Source of the DNA: Cronobacter malonaticus LMG 23826
GTDB lineage: Bacteria > Pseudomonadota > Gammaproteobacteria > Enterobacterales > Enterobacteriaceae
Assembly: GCF_001277215.2 (NCBI RefSeq)
Contig: NZ_CP013940.1
Span: forward strand, 1,240,001 to 1,304,000
Direction: 5' to 3'
Length of the DNA: 64,000 bases
Position 1 is the first letter of the stretch; the number at the start of each line of letters is the position of its first letter. This document shows, in pieces, positions 8,000-17,637 of this stretch. Under the pieces are notes generated by a model. It searched no databases. It saw nothing but the letters and a program-made list of their open reading frames with translations, and was not told the DNA's origin. Position numbers and translations under genes: made by a program.

Positions 8000-8445
8000 T
8001 AAAAAAGGATATATTTTATGAAAAAGCGCGTAAAAAACGGTATGACGATGCGCTGCTCCAGACAAATCTATATTCTCCGGCACCTTGATAGTGATACCTT
8101 CATGAAATAATGTATGCCTGAAAAGTAAACAAGGTGGATTATAAAATAAGGAATACAATATCTCTTAACATAATACGATGAGAGATGGTCGAGTAAAGCG
8201 CGTTATTTCCCGGGATAATCCAGCTAAACCCTTCCTCCTGATACGTTAAAAAAGAAGTGATGCATCACGTCAGAATAATAGATTTCTGCCAATCGCCGTA
8301 AAGGGAAGGCCTGTTTAACGCGTAAACCAGAATATGCCATTACAATTTACACCGCTGCCACGAACTCTTCCGCTTCGTTTATGCTGTCTTCGCTTCGTTT
8401 GAGCGCGAAAGACCCTGGCGTAAACGGCTATCTCAAATTGTTATC
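8000..8445. other. AT-rich spacer without a confident gene
   Basis: This stretch is clearly more AT-rich than its neighbours. It holds a 30-codon open frame (listed separately), a perfect 12-bp palindrome GTGATGCATCAC at 8257-8268, and a short direct repeat of CGCTTCGTTT at about 8370 and 8391. I see no tRNA or terminator. It could hold a small RNA or horizontally acquired regulatory DNA, but nothing in it is decisive. Confidence 0.5.
8018..8110 (+). CDS. Possible 30-residue basic small protein
   Basis: ATG at 8018 opens a 30-codon frame (begins MKKRVKNGMTMR, ends DTFMK) with AAGGA nine bases upstream, divergent from the diiron-enzyme gene and 20 bp from the CRP-like site. It has no membrane segment and no recognisable family. 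Chance is a serious alternative for an open frame this short in AT-rich DNA. Confidence 0.2.
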   Translation: MKKRVKNGMTMRCSRQIYILRHLDSDTFMK

Positions 8446-8452
8446 CTATACT
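8446..8452 (+). promoter_or_regulatory. Sigma-S-like -10 element for the DUF4142 gene
   Basis: CTATACT followed by GAAC, 87 bp before the chosen start codon. It matches the RpoS-type -10 (CTATACT). No clear -35 is visible. Confidence 0.45.
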
Positions 8453-8538
8453 GAACGTTGTAGTTGTCATTTACCTCTGAGGCTGGGCACGGGTTATGAC
8501 CTTGTATCAGCTTTAATCATGGCCATATGGAGAACACA

Positions 8539-9120
8539 ATGCAGAAGAGTAAAACCCTGAAAGGGCTGCTGGTTGCATCGGCAGTCGCAGCGATGTTCAG
8601 CACCGCAGGCGTGCAGGCCGAGACGCCGAAGACCACCACGCAAAATGAAGCCGCAGGCCAGACCACATCGGGTGCGAAACTCGGCGCGGGCGATGAAAAG
8701 GCGTTAAAAGACATGGCGCAGGCCAATATCAATGAAGTTGCCGCCGCGAAGATTGCGCTGGAGAAAGCGCAGAACAGCGACGTCAAAGCCTTTGCGCAGA
8801 AGATGGTCGACGACCATAGCGCTGCCCTGACAAAAGTCCAGACGGTTGCCCAGCAAAAAGGCGTGACGCTGCCGACGGAGCCGGACGCCAAACACAAAGC
8901 CATTGCCGCTAAGCTTGAAAAGGAAAGTGGCGACGCCTTTGACAAAATGTATATGAAGGATGCTGGTACTAAAGATCACAAAATGGTGCTCTCGAAACTG
9001 CAAAGCGACGCTAAAAACATCAAAGATCCCGATGTGAAAGCGCTGGCCGATGCGCATACGCCGGTTGTTGAGGAGCACCTGAAATCCGCCGAACAATGGT
9101 CGAAGCATTCAGCTAAGTAA
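8539..9120 (+). CDS. DUF4142 secreted protein
   Basis: Periplasmic protein of 193 residues. It has a signal peptide (positive MQKSKTLK, hydrophobic core, cleavage expected after VQA near residue 28) and a DUF4142 four-helix ferritin-like domain at about residues 50-185 with the usual MVDDHSAALTKVQ helix. There are no Cys residues. I chose ATG 8539 because GGAG lies six bases before it; the in-frame ATG at 8527 would put that site inside the gene. The family is common in stress-induced periplasmic proteins of unknown function. The gene is monocistronic, bounded by the spacer and a terminator, and absent from the E. coli order here. Confidence 0.82.
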   Translation: MQKSKTLKGLLVASAVAAMFSTAGVQAETPKTTTQNEAAGQTTSGAKLGAGDEKALKDMAQANINEVAAAKIALEKAQNSDVKAFAQKMVDDHSAALTKVQTVAQQKGVTLPTEPDAKHKAIAAKLEKESGDAFDKMYMKDAGTKDHKMVLSKLQSDAKNIKDPDVKALADAHTPVVEEHLKSAEQWSKHSAK

Positions 9121-9252
9121 ACGAGTCACTGAATAAGCACAGGGCTCTGCAACGTGGGATGCCTGTATTCTGAATAGTAAAAAACGCCACGAACACCGTG
9201 GCGTTATCGTAGTGATGAATAACTGGGACGTTATCTTCACCCAATTGCAGGC

Positions 9253-9287
9253 ATAAAAAAACCAACCGCAACGGGTTGGTTTTTTTG
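9253..9287. terminator. Bidirectional terminator between DUF4142 gene and proL
   Basis: An 8-bp stem AACCAACC/GGTTGGTT with an A run on the left and a T run on the right. It can stop transcription of the DUF4142 gene on the plus strand and of the tRNA on the minus strand. Confidence 0.85.
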
Positions 9288-9295
9288 GGATTTTT

Positions 9296-9372
9296 TGGTC
9301 GGCACGAGAGGATTTGAACCTCCGACCCCTGACACCCCATGACAGTGCGCTACCAGGCTGCGCTACGTGCCG
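9296..9372 (-). tRNA. proL: tRNA-Pro (anticodon GGG)
   Basis: A 77-nt tRNA including an encoded CCA end. The acceptor arm CGGCACG/CGTGCCG, D-arm, anticodon loop ATGGGGT (anticodon GGG, reading CCC/CCU) and T-loop TTCAAAT are all present. It is nearly identical to E. coli proL and sits next to yejM as there. Confidence 0.97.
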
Positions 9373-9384
9373 ACGTGGAGGCTT

Positions 9385-9412
9385 ATACTACCCGTTTTCA
9401 CGCTGATTGCAA
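9385..9412 (-). promoter_or_regulatory. proL promoter
   Basis: On the minus strand, TTGCAA, a 16-bp spacer and TAGTAT lie immediately upstream of the tRNA 5' end. This is a sigma-70 promoter in the position expected for a stable RNA gene. Confidence 0.65.
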
Positions 9413-9446
9413 GCCACGCCAGGCCGAGTGATTTATAAATAATCAA

Positions 9447-11210
9447 TCAGTTAGCAATGAAGCGTTTTTCATCCGTCAGCACCTGCAGCAGCAGGCTGAG
9501 CTGCGGTTTATCGTCCTTCATTCGATCGCCGCGCAGGTCGTACATCCGGTAATTGCCGTTGTTGTCCAGCACCAGCGTCATCTGCGGCGTTGTCACTGCC
9601 AGCGTGTTGTTATCAGCGCTCACCACCCAGTTGTTACGGCGGGTAGGGGAGAAGAGATCTTCGCCCTGCGAATATTCATAGGCTGGCGTGCGCACGTGCA
9701 ACAGACGCTGCATCAGGGTCGTCATCACGTCCTGATGATCGGTCAGTTTCGTCACGCGCTGCGCAGGCGTGCCAGGCCAGTGAATAACCAGCGGCACCTG
9801 AATGCGTGAGCGATCCCAGCCGAAGCTCTCCTGCTGCTGGCCTAACGGAATGCCGCGGCCTGCGGTGATAATCACAACGGTATTGTCCAGCTTGCCACTC
9901 GCTTTCAGTGCCGCCAGCACGCGGTCAATCTGCGCGTCTACATTCCCGGCTGCGCGGGCGTAGCGGCGCGTAAAGGCCGCCTGCTGGGTGTCTTCATCAA
10001 TACTGGTGCCATTGAAGGAGACCCATGAGAACCAGCGGTTATCTTCCGAGGAGTACTTATTCAGCCAGCTAATCCACTGCGAGGCGGTCTGGTCATCGCT
10101 CTGCGGCTGCGCCGAAGGAAGCGAGAAGTCGGACAGCAGCGCCTGACGATACAGCGAACTGCTGAAACCATCTGACGCGAACAGGCCTAACTGATAACCC
10201 TGCTGATTCAGCGCGGTGATCAGCGCCGCCGGAATACGGGCGGCCAGCACCCCATCCATATAGCCCGGCGAAATCCCGTAGAACAGGCCGAAAATGCCGT
10301 TATCCGACAGATTCCCGGAGCTGAAATGCTGCGTGAAATTCACGTTGTCGCGCGCGAACTGCGCCAGCGACGGCATCTGTTTTTCAAAGCGCGAGTAGTT
10401 AAGCCCATCGACCGTAATTAGCAGCACATTATGGCCGGAGCCCATATCGCTGTAACGCAGATCGCTCAGCGGATATTGCACGCTCACCGCCTCCGGATCG
10501 CCCTGCTCCACCAGCCGGCGCTGATACTCCTGCGCATCCAGCAGACCATGTTTTTCCAGGAAGCGGCGCGCCGTCATCGGGTAAGAGAGCGGCAGGTTCG
10601 CGCGCTGCATCGTGACCGGACGATAGAAATTCGCGTCGGCCCAGATATACATCACATGTGTGGTCACAAATGAGGCGAAAAAGAGTGCCGCCACGGGGCG
10701 CGCGTAGCGGCGGCGGCGCGTCAGGCTGCGCAGCTTCTGCCAGCTCCAGGTGGCGAACAGCATCTCGATAAGCAAAATCACCGGCACCGCGATAAACATC
10801 AGCTGCCAGTCGCGGGCCATTTCGCTTTGATCGGGGTTAATCACCACCTGCCAGACCACCGGGTTAATGTGCAGGTGGAAGCGGGTAAAGACTTCACTGT
10901 CGACCAGCAGCAGCGTCATGCCGACGGTCGCGAGAATCGCCGACAGGAATCGCATCAGCCGCTGCGACATCACGATAAACGTGAGCGGGAACAGGATCAG
11001 CAGATACGCGGCAAACACCAGAAAGCTAAAGTGGCCCACCAGACTCACGTAAGAGTAAATCCGGCCCGTCAGGGTCGTGGGCCAGTCGGCGATAAACAGA
11101 TAGCGGCTACCGAGGACAATGGAGAAGAGAATATTGAACAGGGCGAACCAGTGCCCCCAGCTGATCATCTGGGAGACTTTTTCGCGGTAGCGCTGACGGT
11201 TAGTCACCAT
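9447..11210 (-). CDS. yejM: YejM/PbgA/LapC: inner-membrane regulator of lipopolysaccharide synthesis
   Basis: Essential-type membrane protein of 587 residues (E. coli 586). Five transmembrane helices lie within the first ~190 residues. They are followed by a basic linker and a periplasmic alkaline-phosphatase/sulfatase-like domain (from HNVLLITVDGLNYSRF at ~260). The protein senses periplasmic LPS and controls LapB/FtsH degradation of LpxC. The globular domain is thought to have lost catalysis. yejL lies 19 bp upstream on the same strand; this two-gene unit is conserved in enterobacteria. It is followed by proL on the same strand. Confidence 0.97.
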   Translation of the reverse strand: MVTNRQRYREKVSQMISWGHWFALFNILFSIVLGSRYLFIADWPTTLTGRIYSYVSLVGHFSFLVFAAYLLILFPLTFIVMSQRLMRFLSAILATVGMTLLLVDSEVFTRFHLHINPVVWQVVINPDQSEMARDWQLMFIAVPVILLIEMLFATWSWQKLRSLTRRRRYARPVAALFFASFVTTHVMYIWADANFYRPVTMQRANLPLSYPMTARRFLEKHGLLDAQEYQRRLVEQGDPEAVSVQYPLSDLRYSDMGSGHNVLLITVDGLNYSRFEKQMPSLAQFARDNVNFTQHFSSGNLSDNGIFGLFYGISPGYMDGVLAARIPAALITALNQQGYQLGLFASDGFSSSLYRQALLSDFSLPSAQPQSDDQTASQWISWLNKYSSEDNRWFSWVSFNGTSIDEDTQQAAFTRRYARAAGNVDAQIDRVLAALKASGKLDNTVVIITAGRGIPLGQQQESFGWDRSRIQVPLVIHWPGTPAQRVTKLTDHQDVMTTLMQRLLHVRTPAYEYSQGEDLFSPTRRNNWVVSADNNTLAVTTPQMTLVLDNNGNYRMYDLRGDRMKDDKPQLSLLLQVLTDEKRFIAN

Positions 11211-11229
11211 AGCTTTTTAACGTTCTTCC

Positions 11230-11457
11230 TTAATGCGCGTTATCGTCGCGAATGGAGGACTGCAACGCCTCCGCGAAGGAGCGCGCCAGCGTCTTGCGCT
11301 GCGCGGGAGCCACGCTGTTATTGATAACATTGGTGACCATATTCCCAAGTACCATCAGGGAAAGGTCGGTTGGCGCCTTGTGCTTTGACAGCACGCTCGC
11401 CAGTTCAGTCAGTAATTCTTCAACGCGTTCGTCACTATAGCGGGATAGTTGTGGCAT
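11230..11457 (-). CDS. yejL: YejL, UPF0352 family
   Basis: A 75-residue cytoplasmic helical protein, the same length as E. coli YejL. It carries the family core [19 protein letters not shown]. Function unknown; structures of the family are small dimeric helical bundles. It is co-directional with and just upstream of yejM, and divergent from yejK. Confidence 0.95.
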   Translation of the reverse strand: MPQLSRYSDERVEELLTELASVLSKHKAPTDLSLMVLGNMVTNVINNSVAPAQRKTLARSFAEALQSSIRDDNAH

Positions 11458-11591
11458 AAATCAACATCAGTTTGTTCAGGAAAGTCCAATATCTTACCGT
11501 AGCAGTGGCTTTATTTCCGCTTTTTTATCAGCGGTTGCGCAGGACGGCAGGCAGTGGTTGAATACGCCCCTGCCCAACAGGAGAGTTTATC

Positions 11592-12596
11592 ATGAGTCTG
11601 GATATCAACCAGATTGCCTTACATCAGTTAATTAAGCGCGATGAGCAGAATCTGGAGCTTATCCTGCGCGACTCGCTGCTTGAACCTGGCAATACGGTCA
11701 CGGAAATGATGGCCGAGCTGCATCGCGTCTACAGCGCGAAAAGCAAAGCCTACGGCCTTTTTAACGAAGAAAGCGAGCTTGCCGAGGCGCTGCGCCAGTG
11801 CCGCCGCGGCGATGAGGATTTCCTGGCGTTCAGCCGCGCGGCCACCGGCCGTCTGCGTGACGAGCTTGCGAAATACCCGTTCGCGGATGGCGGCATCGTG
11901 CTGTTTTGTCACTATCGTTATCTCGCGGTCGAATACCTGCTGGTGGCGGTGCTGAACAACTTAAGCAGCATGCGCGTTAACGAGCAGCTGGACATCAGCA
12001 CCACGCACTATCTGGATATCAACCACGCTGATATCGTTGCGCGCATCGATCTGACCGAATGGGAAACCAACCCGGAATCGACCCGCTACTTAACCTTTCT
12101 GAAAGGCCGGGTAGGGCGCAAGGTCGCCGATTTCTTTATGGATTTTCTGGGCGCGAGCGTGGGGCTCGATACGAAAGCGCAGAACCGCGGGCTGTTGCAG
12201 GCGCTGGATGATTTCACCGCCGAGGCGCAGCTCGATAAAGCCGAGCGCCAGAACGTGCGCGCGCAGGTCTACAGCTACTGCAATGAGCAGTTGCAGGCGG
12301 GCGAAGAGATTGCGCTGTCTGAGCTTTCCAAAGAGCTGCCGAATTTTGGCGAGAAAAGCTTCCAGGAGTTTACGGCGGAGCAGGGCTACGAGCTGGAAGA
12401 GACGTTCCCGGCGGATCGCAGCACGCTGCGTCAGCTGACCAAATACGCCGGCAGCGGCGGCGGGCTTACGATTAACTTCGACGCCATGCTGCTTGGCGAG
12501 CGTATTTTCTGGGATCCGGCGACCGACACGCTGACCATTAAAGGCACGCCGCCGAACCTGCGCGATCAGCTGCAGCGCCGCACGTCAGGCAAATAA
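11592..12596 (+). CDS. yejK: YejK (NdpA): nucleoid-associated protein
   Basis: A 334-residue member of the 37-kDa nucleoid-associated family (E. coli 335), associated with the bacterial nucleoid and reported to interact with topoisomerase IV and gyrase. It starts [15 protein letters not shown] at an ATG following AGGAG. Family signatures include [15 protein letters not shown] and the [14 protein letters not shown] region. It is transcribed divergently from yejL and followed by a clear terminator. Confidence 0.96.
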   Translation: MSLDINQIALHQLIKRDEQNLELILRDSLLEPGNTVTEMMAELHRVYSAKSKAYGLFNEESELAEALRQCRRGDEDFLAFSRAATGRLRDELAKYPFADGGIVLFCHYRYLAVEYLLVAVLNNLSSMRVNEQLDISTTHYLDINHADIVARIDLTEWETNPESTRYLTFLKGRVGRKVADFFMDFLGASVGLDTKAQNRGLLQALDDFTAEAQLDKAERQNVRAQVYSYCNEQLQAGEEIALSELSKELPNFGEKSFQEFTAEQGYELEETFPADRSTLRQLTKYAGSGGGLTINFDAMLLGERIFWDPATDTLTIKGTPPNLRDQLQRRTSGK

Positions 12597-12609
12597 ATGT
12601 GAAATGAAA

Positions 12610-12637
12610 AAGGGCGGAATCTCCGCCCTTAATTTTT
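12610..12637 (+). terminator. Terminator downstream of yejK
   Basis: A 9-bp stem AAGGGCGGA/TCCGCCCTT with a 3-base loop followed by AATTTTT. Confidence 0.88.
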
Positions 12638-12653
12638 GTGCCTGAATGAGAGG

Positions 12654-12686
12654 CAAAAAAAACGCCGCATAGCGCGGCGTTTTTTC
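12654..12686. terminator. Bidirectional terminator between yejK and rplY
   Basis: An 8-bp stem AACGCCGC/GCGGCGTT, preceded by an A run and followed by a T run. It serves rplY on the minus strand and backs up the yejK terminator on the plus strand. Confidence 0.85.
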
Positions 12687-12696
12687 TTCATTGCAC

Positions 12697-12981
12697 TTAC
12701 GCGCGAACGAAGTCGATGTGGTGCAGTTTCGGTTTGTACGGGTGACGCTGTACAGCCTGAACTTTTACTTTAACTTCTTTGCCATCGATAGCCAGAGTCA
12801 GCACTTCGCTGTAGAACTCCGGTTTAGCCTGCATGTTCATCACTTTGTCGTGGTCCAGTTCGATTGCAACCGGAGCCTCGGTGCCACCGTAAACGATAGC
12901 CGGGAACTTGTTGGCGTGACGCAGGCGGCGGCTCGCACCCTTACCCTGCTCTTTACGTACTTCAGCGTTGATAGTAAACAT
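12697..12981 (-). CDS. rplY: 50S ribosomal protein L25
   Basis: 5S-rRNA-binding ribosomal protein; the 94-residue short (non-CTC) form as in E. coli. It begins [19 protein letters not shown] and contains the [16 protein letters not shown] end. The ATG at 12981 has an AGAGAG ribosome site six bases upstream. The ATG two codons earlier would abut that site and is rejected. It is monocistronic with its own terminator. Confidence 0.98.
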   Translation of the reverse strand: MFTINAEVRKEQGKGASRRLRHANKFPAIVYGGTEAPVAIELDHDKVMNMQAKPEFYSEVLTLAIDGKEVKVKVQAVQRHPYKPKLHHIDFVRA

Positions 12982-13107
12982 TGACATCTCTCTTAATAAA
13001 GAAACCTGTTACAGGCGACCCAGCAACAGGCAAATGACTGGCTTTGCGGATGCAAAAGCGGGCGGCATTATAGCTATTCGAGCGCGCAGGGGCAACGAAA
13101 ACCGCCG

Positions 13108-14868
13108 CTAACCGCGTAATTCATTGGCGCGGCGGAACCGCCCGTTATAATCGAACACCTTTTCACGCACCTGCCAGTACTGGCCTTTGAGCCTGGCCAC
13201 CACGAAATCGGGGTGACGCAGCAGCGCCTGCTGGGCGATGATATCGTTAACGGTAATCCAGCGCAGCGGCACGCCCGGCGTGCGGGTGTGCGGGCGAATA
13301 AAAAGCTGTTCGAAGGCGGTGCGCTGCGCGGGCGTGTGCAGGCGAAAGCGTTCGCTGACGTCCGCGCCGTCTTCATCGTAATAGGTCACTTTCAGCCATT
13401 CGCCTTTCTCATCGGCGCCCGGCTGAAGTTGCATCCCGCCGCAGCGCAGCACCAGCGCGTCTTTAAGCTTCAGCGCCGCTTTCAGCATGTCGTCCGGGTC
13501 CACCAGCACGTTGTCGCATTCGCGGCAGCGCCGCGCGGCGATATCGTTTTCCGCGTTGCAGTGCGGGCAGTTTTTAAAACGAAAGCGGTAGTCGCACTGT
13601 TCGCGGTGGCCCTCGTCATCTTCGAACCAGCCCTGACAGCGGCGGCCGAAATGTTCGATCAGCGTGCCGTCCGCCGTGGTTTTGCCCCAGAAGGTATTAG
13701 CGAAACCGCAGGCGGGGCAGAAGACCTGCACCGGTACGTTGTCGCTTTTGCCCTTCGGCGCGCCCACTTCAGGCGCGTAGAGATCGTGCGGGTTGCCCGC
13801 GTAATCAAGGATCAGGCAATCTTTTTTGCCCGGTGACAATCGCAGCCCGCGCCCGACAATCTGCTGATAGAGGCTGACCGATTCAGTCGGGCGCAGAATA
13901 GCGATGAGATCCACATGTGGCGCGTCAAAGCCGGTGGTGAGTACCGCCACGTTGACGAGAAAACGCAGTTGCTGAGCTTTAAACGCCTCAATGATCGCGT
14001 CGCGTTCGCGTCCTGGCGTTTCGCCGGTGATAAGCGCCGCTTCGCCCGCAGGCAGCAGGCCGGTGATTTCACGCGCGTGCTCGACGGTCGCGGCGAAAAT
14101 CATCGCGCCGCGGCGGTCAGCGGCGAATTCGACTATCTGGCTTACGATATGCGGCGTGATGCGCTGCTGTTGTTTCAGCTCGCGGTTAAGGTCAGCCTCG
14201 CTGAACAGCCCGTTGCTCTGGGCCTGCAAACGGCTGAAATCATATTGCACGACAGGCATATCAAGACGCTCCGGCGGCGTCAGGTAACCGTGTTTAATCA
14301 TGTAGCGCAGCGGCAGCTCGTAAATGCAGTCGCGAAACAGCGCTTTTTCATCGCCGCGCACCATGCCGTGATAATGGAACTGGTAAATCCAGCCTTTGCC
14401 GAGGCGAAACGGTGTCGCGGTCAGCCCCAGTAAGCGCAGGCGCGGGTTCTGCTTACGCAGGTGCGTAAGAATTTGCTGATACTGGCTGTCGTCGTCATCG
14501 CTGATGCGATGGCACTCATCGACAATCACCAGCGAGAATTCTCCCTGAAAATGGTCGAGGTTCCGCGCCACCGACTGCACGCTGCCGAACACGACCTTGC
14601 CATGGCTCTCTTTGCGCGCGAGACCGGCCGCGTAAATATCCGCCTCAAGCCCGAGCGCCAGATATTTGGCATGGTTTTGCGCCACCAGCTCTTTTACGTG
14701 GGCGAGCACCAGCACGCGGCCGCGCGCGAGCCGCGCCAGTTCGGCGATAACCAGGCTTTTGCCTGCGCCGGTCGGCAGAACGATCGCCGCTGGCGCGTCG
14801 TGGCGGCGAAAATGGTTAAGGGTGGCATCCACCGCTTCGCGCTGGTAGGGACGTAAAGTAAAGGACAT
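13108..14868 (-). CDS. radD: RadD (YejH): SF2 helicase-like DNA repair ATPase
   Basis: Superfamily 2 ATPase of 586 residues, the same length as E. coli RadD. RadD acts with RecA and SSB in double-strand-break and crosslink repair. Walker A LPTGAGKS is near residue 36 and the DECH box near 110. Motif [12 protein letters not shown], motif [10 protein letters not shown] and a C-terminal Cys-rich zinc region ([28 protein letters not shown]) are also visible. The start at 14868 matches [15 protein letters not shown]; an upstream frame extension to 14937 is not conserved. It lies divergently from rsuA. Confidence 0.97.
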   Translation of the reverse strand: MSFTLRPYQREAVDATLNHFRRHDAPAAIVLPTGAGKSLVIAELARLARGRVLVLAHVKELVAQNHAKYLALGLEADIYAAGLARKESHGKVVFGSVQSVARNLDHFQGEFSLVIVDECHRISDDDDSQYQQILTHLRKQNPRLRLLGLTATPFRLGKGWIYQFHYHGMVRGDEKALFRDCIYELPLRYMIKHGYLTPPERLDMPVVQYDFSRLQAQSNGLFSEADLNRELKQQQRITPHIVSQIVEFAADRRGAMIFAATVEHAREITGLLPAGEAALITGETPGRERDAIIEAFKAQQLRFLVNVAVLTTGFDAPHVDLIAILRPTESVSLYQQIVGRGLRLSPGKKDCLILDYAGNPHDLYAPEVGAPKGKSDNVPVQVFCPACGFANTFWGKTTADGTLIEHFGRRCQGWFEDDEGHREQCDYRFRFKNCPHCNAENDIAARRCRECDNVLVDPDDMLKAALKLKDALVLRCGGMQLQPGADEKGEWLKVTYYDEDGADVSERFRLHTPAQRTAFEQLFIRPHTRTPGVPLRWITVNDIIAQQALLRHPDFVVARLKGQYWQVREKVFDYNGRFRRANELRG

Positions 14869-15038
14869 GGGGCCTGCAGAAATAGGGATCACGCTAATAT
14901 TATGCCACGAATCATTTTCATCTTGTGAGCGGGCCATTGCCCGTTATACTGACGGCTCTGATTCCGCTTCAAGAACATTGACGGGCGCTTTGCCCGCCCC
15001 CGCGTCGGAACTGCATCAACAACAGGCTAATAAACGTA

Positions 15039-15746
15039 ATGCGACTTGATAAATTTATCGCCCAGCAGCTTGGCGTCAGCCGCGCTATTGCTGGCCGCGA
15101 AATTCGCGCCAGCCGGGTCACGGTGGATGGCGACATTGTAAAAGACAGCGCTTTTAAACTGCTGCCAAATCACGACGTCGAATATGACGGCAATCCGCTG
15201 ACTCAGCAGAATGGCCCGCGCTATTTTATGCTGAATAAACCGCAGGGCTACGTCTGCTCCACCGACGATCCGGATCATCCGACGGTGCTCTACTTTCTGG
15301 ACGAGCCGGTCGCGCATAAGCTGCACGCCGCAGGACGGCTGGATATCGACACCACCGGCCTTGTGCTGATGACTGACGACGGCCAGTGGTCGCACCGCAT
15401 CACCTCGCCGCGCCACCACTGCGAGAAAACCTATCTGGTGACGCTGGAATCGCCGGTGGCTGATGACACCGCGGCGCTGTTTGCCAAAGGCGTACAGCTC
15501 AACAATGAAAAAGATCTCACCAAACCGGCGCAGCTTGAAGTGATCACCCCGACCGAAGTGCGTCTCACCATCAGCGAAGGGCGCTACCACCAGGTGAAGC
15601 GTATGTTCGCGGCGGTGGGTAACCACGTTGTCGGTCTGCATCGCGAACGCATCGGGGCCATTGAACTCGATCCTGAGCTGGCGCCTGGCGAATACCGCCC
15701 GTTAACCGAAGACGAAATTGCCAGCGTTGGCATGCCGTCACGCTAA
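15039..15746 (+). CDS. rsuA: RsuA: 16S rRNA pseudouridine-516 synthase
   Basis: A 235-residue protein with an N-terminal S4 RNA-binding domain (~1-60) and the RsuA-family synthase domain. The catalytic Asp is D102 in [12 protein letters not shown], and [15 protein letters not shown] is the conserved C-terminal motif. It makes pseudouridine 516 in 16S rRNA. bcr follows 15 bp downstream and is probably cotranscribed, as in E. coli. Confidence 0.97.
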   Translation: MRLDKFIAQQLGVSRAIAGREIRASRVTVDGDIVKDSAFKLLPNHDVEYDGNPLTQQNGPRYFMLNKPQGYVCSTDDPDHPTVLYFLDEPVAHKLHAAGRLDIDTTGLVLMTDDGQWSHRITSPRHHCEKTYLVTLESPVADDTAALFAKGVQLNNEKDLTKPAQLEVITPTEVRLTISEGRYHQVKRMFAAVGNHVVGLHRERIGAIELDPELAPGEYRPLTEDEIASVGMPSR

Positions 15747-15761
15747 TTTCAGGAGTCAACT

Positions 15762-16958
15762 GTGACCACCAGGCAGAATTCGTCTCTGGGTATTGTGTTT
15801 ATTCTTGGCCTGCTGGCCATGCTGATGCCGCTCTCAATCGATATGTATCTCCCGGCGCTGCCGGTTATCGCCAGCGAGTTTGGCGTCGAGGCGGGCAGCG
15901 CCCAGATGACGCTCAGCACTTATATTCTGGGTTTTGCTATCGGCCAGCTTTTTTATGGGCCGATGGCCGACAGTCTGGGGCGCAAGCCGGTTATTCTCGG
16001 CGGCACGCTAATTTTCGCGGCGGCCGCCATCGCCTGCGCGCTGGCCCAGACGATCGATCAGCTTATTTATATGCGTTTTCTGCACGGGCTTTCCGCCGCG
16101 GCGGCAAGCGTGGTGATCAATGCCCTGATGCGTGATATCTACCCGAAGGAAGAGTTCTCGCGCATGATGTCGTTCGTGATGCTGGTGACCACCATCGCGC
16201 CGCTGCTGGCGCCGATGGCGGGCGGGGCGGTGCTGGTCTGGTTTAACTGGCACGTGATCTTCTGGATCCTCGCGGTGCTGGCGCTGCTCGCCTGCGCCAT
16301 GATTTTCTTTCTTATCCGCGAAACGCTGCCGGTGGAGCGCCGCCAGAAGTTTCACTTTCGCACCACGCTTGGCAACTTCGCCACGCTGTTTCGCCATAAG
16401 CGCGTCCTGAGCTATATGCTGGCGAGCGGCTTCAGCTTTGCGGGCATGTTCTCGTTTTTAAGCGCCGGGCCGTTTGTCTATATCGAGCTGAACCATGTTT
16501 CGCCGCAGCATTTTGGCTATTACTTCGCGCTGAATATCGTGTTTCTGTTCGTGATGACCATTATCAACAGCCGCTTTGTGCGCCGCGTGGGCGCGCTGAA
16601 AATGTTCCGCGCCGGGTTGTTTATTCAGTTCGCGATGGCCGTGTGGCTGGTGATTAGCGCGCAGTTTGATATCGGCTTCTGGTCGCTGGTGCTGGGTGTG
16701 GCGGCGTTTGTCGGCTGCGTGTCGCTGGTGGCATCCAATGCGATGGCGGTGATCCTGGATGAGTTTCCGCATATGGCGGGGACGGCGTCGTCGCTCGCGG
16801 GCACGTTCCGCTTCGGGATCGGGGCGATTATGGGCGCGCTGCTGTCAACGGCGACGTTCAATTCCGCCTGGCCGATGCTGCTTTCCATCTTTTTCTGCGC
16901 TACCTGCTCCATTCTCTTCTATCTCTACGCCAGCCGCCCTCGCCGGCGCGCTGTCTGA
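15762..16958 (+). CDS. bcr: Bcr: bicyclomycin/multidrug MFS efflux pump
   Basis: A 398-residue MFS transporter of the Bcr/CflA family with 12 predicted helices (E. coli Bcr 396 aa). It confers bicyclomycin and sulfonamide resistance and exports dipeptides. The start is GTG, giving [20 protein letters not shown], aligned with the E. coli start and preceded by AGGAG. The MFS motif A region [12 protein letters not shown] is between helices 2 and 3. It lies downstream of rsuA and is ended by a hairpin terminator. Confidence 0.96.
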   Translation: MTTRQNSSLGIVFILGLLAMLMPLSIDMYLPALPVIASEFGVEAGSAQMTLSTYILGFAIGQLFYGPMADSLGRKPVILGGTLIFAAAAIACALAQTIDQLIYMRFLHGLSAAAASVVINALMRDIYPKEEFSRMMSFVMLVTTIAPLLAPMAGGAVLVWFNWHVIFWILAVLALLACAMIFFLIRETLPVERRQKFHFRTTLGNFATLFRHKRVLSYMLASGFSFAGMFSFLSAGPFVYIELNHVSPQHFGYYFALNIVFLFVMTIINSRFVRRVGALKMFRAGLFIQFAMAVWLVISAQFDIGFWSLVLGVAAFVGCVSLVASNAMAVILDEFPHMAGTASSLAGTFRFGIGAIMGALLSTATFNSAWPMLLSIFFCATCSILFYLYASRPRRRAV

Positions 16959-16964
16959 TCTCTC

Positions 16965-16988
16965 GCGGGAGGATCACTCCCGCCTTTT
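16965..16988 (+). terminator. Terminator downstream of bcr
   Basis: A 7-bp stem GCGGGAG/CTCCCGC with a 5-base loop and a short TTTT tail. Confidence 0.75.
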
Positions 16989-17289
16989 ACTCACGCATTA
17001 CGTCCCTCTGGCGCGCTTTCCTGAGTCATTTTCGTTTCCTGAATGTAAAAATATATCGTGTAAAAAGTCACGGTAATGTATTAAAAAAGGTTGTGTCACG
17101 ACGCGTAACGGGGTACATATAGCGCCAAAATGCGAGCCAACGCACAAAATAACCGCCTCGCTGATGAGGAAATAACCTGTGGCCGCTTGCAATGAAACCG
17201 TTTTCTTTGTTGGTACGATCACTTTTTGTCAACATGTGTTAATCTTTATGTGAATGACTTGTAAAATTTATGTTTCCGGGGACGCTATC
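16989..17289. other. Intergenic region before yejG
   Basis: About 300 bp of AT-richer DNA with no convincing gene. It must contain the yejG promoter. I could not single out one -35/-10 pair with confidence. Confidence 0.4.
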
Positions 17290-17634
17290 TTGAATACGCT
17301 ACAACTCTCTATCGTTCATCGCTTGCCGCAGAGCTATCGGTGGCGGGCGGGTTTCGCCGGTTCAAAAGTTGAACCGATTCCGCATCAGGGCCGGGACTGC
17401 GACAACTGTCTCGTTGGCCTGCGCCTGTTAAGCCCGGACGGCGAAAAAGCCTGGCCGGTAATGCAGAAGCTCAGCCAGGCGCTGAGCGACATCTCGGTGG
17501 ATTGTTCTGTTCTGGAGTGCGAAGGTGAGCCGTGTCTGTTCGTGAGCCATCAGGATGAGTTCGCGGCCACCTGTCGGCTGAAGAATTTCGGCGTGGCGAT
17601 TGCCGAGCCGTTTTCCGGCCAGAATCCTTTCTGA
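17290..17634 (+). CDS. yejG: YejG family protein, TTG start
   Basis: A 114-residue protein of unknown function, the same length as E. coli YejG. The C-terminal half ([21 protein letters not shown] and the PF ending) is nearly invariant. I place the start at TTG 17290 ((M)[12 protein letters not shown]) because it aligns with the E. coli N-terminus and has GGGGA eight bases upstream. The in-frame ATG at 17254 lacks a ribosome site and adds 12 unconserved residues. It is monocistronic, converging on yejF with a 3-bp gap and no room for a hairpin. Confidence 0.85.
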   Translation: MNTLQLSIVHRLPQSYRWRAGFAGSKVEPIPHQGRDCDNCLVGLRLLSPDGEKAWPVMQKLSQALSDISVDCSVLECEGEPCLFVSHQDEFAATCRLKNFGVAIAEPFSGQNPF

Positions 17635-17637
17635 GCC

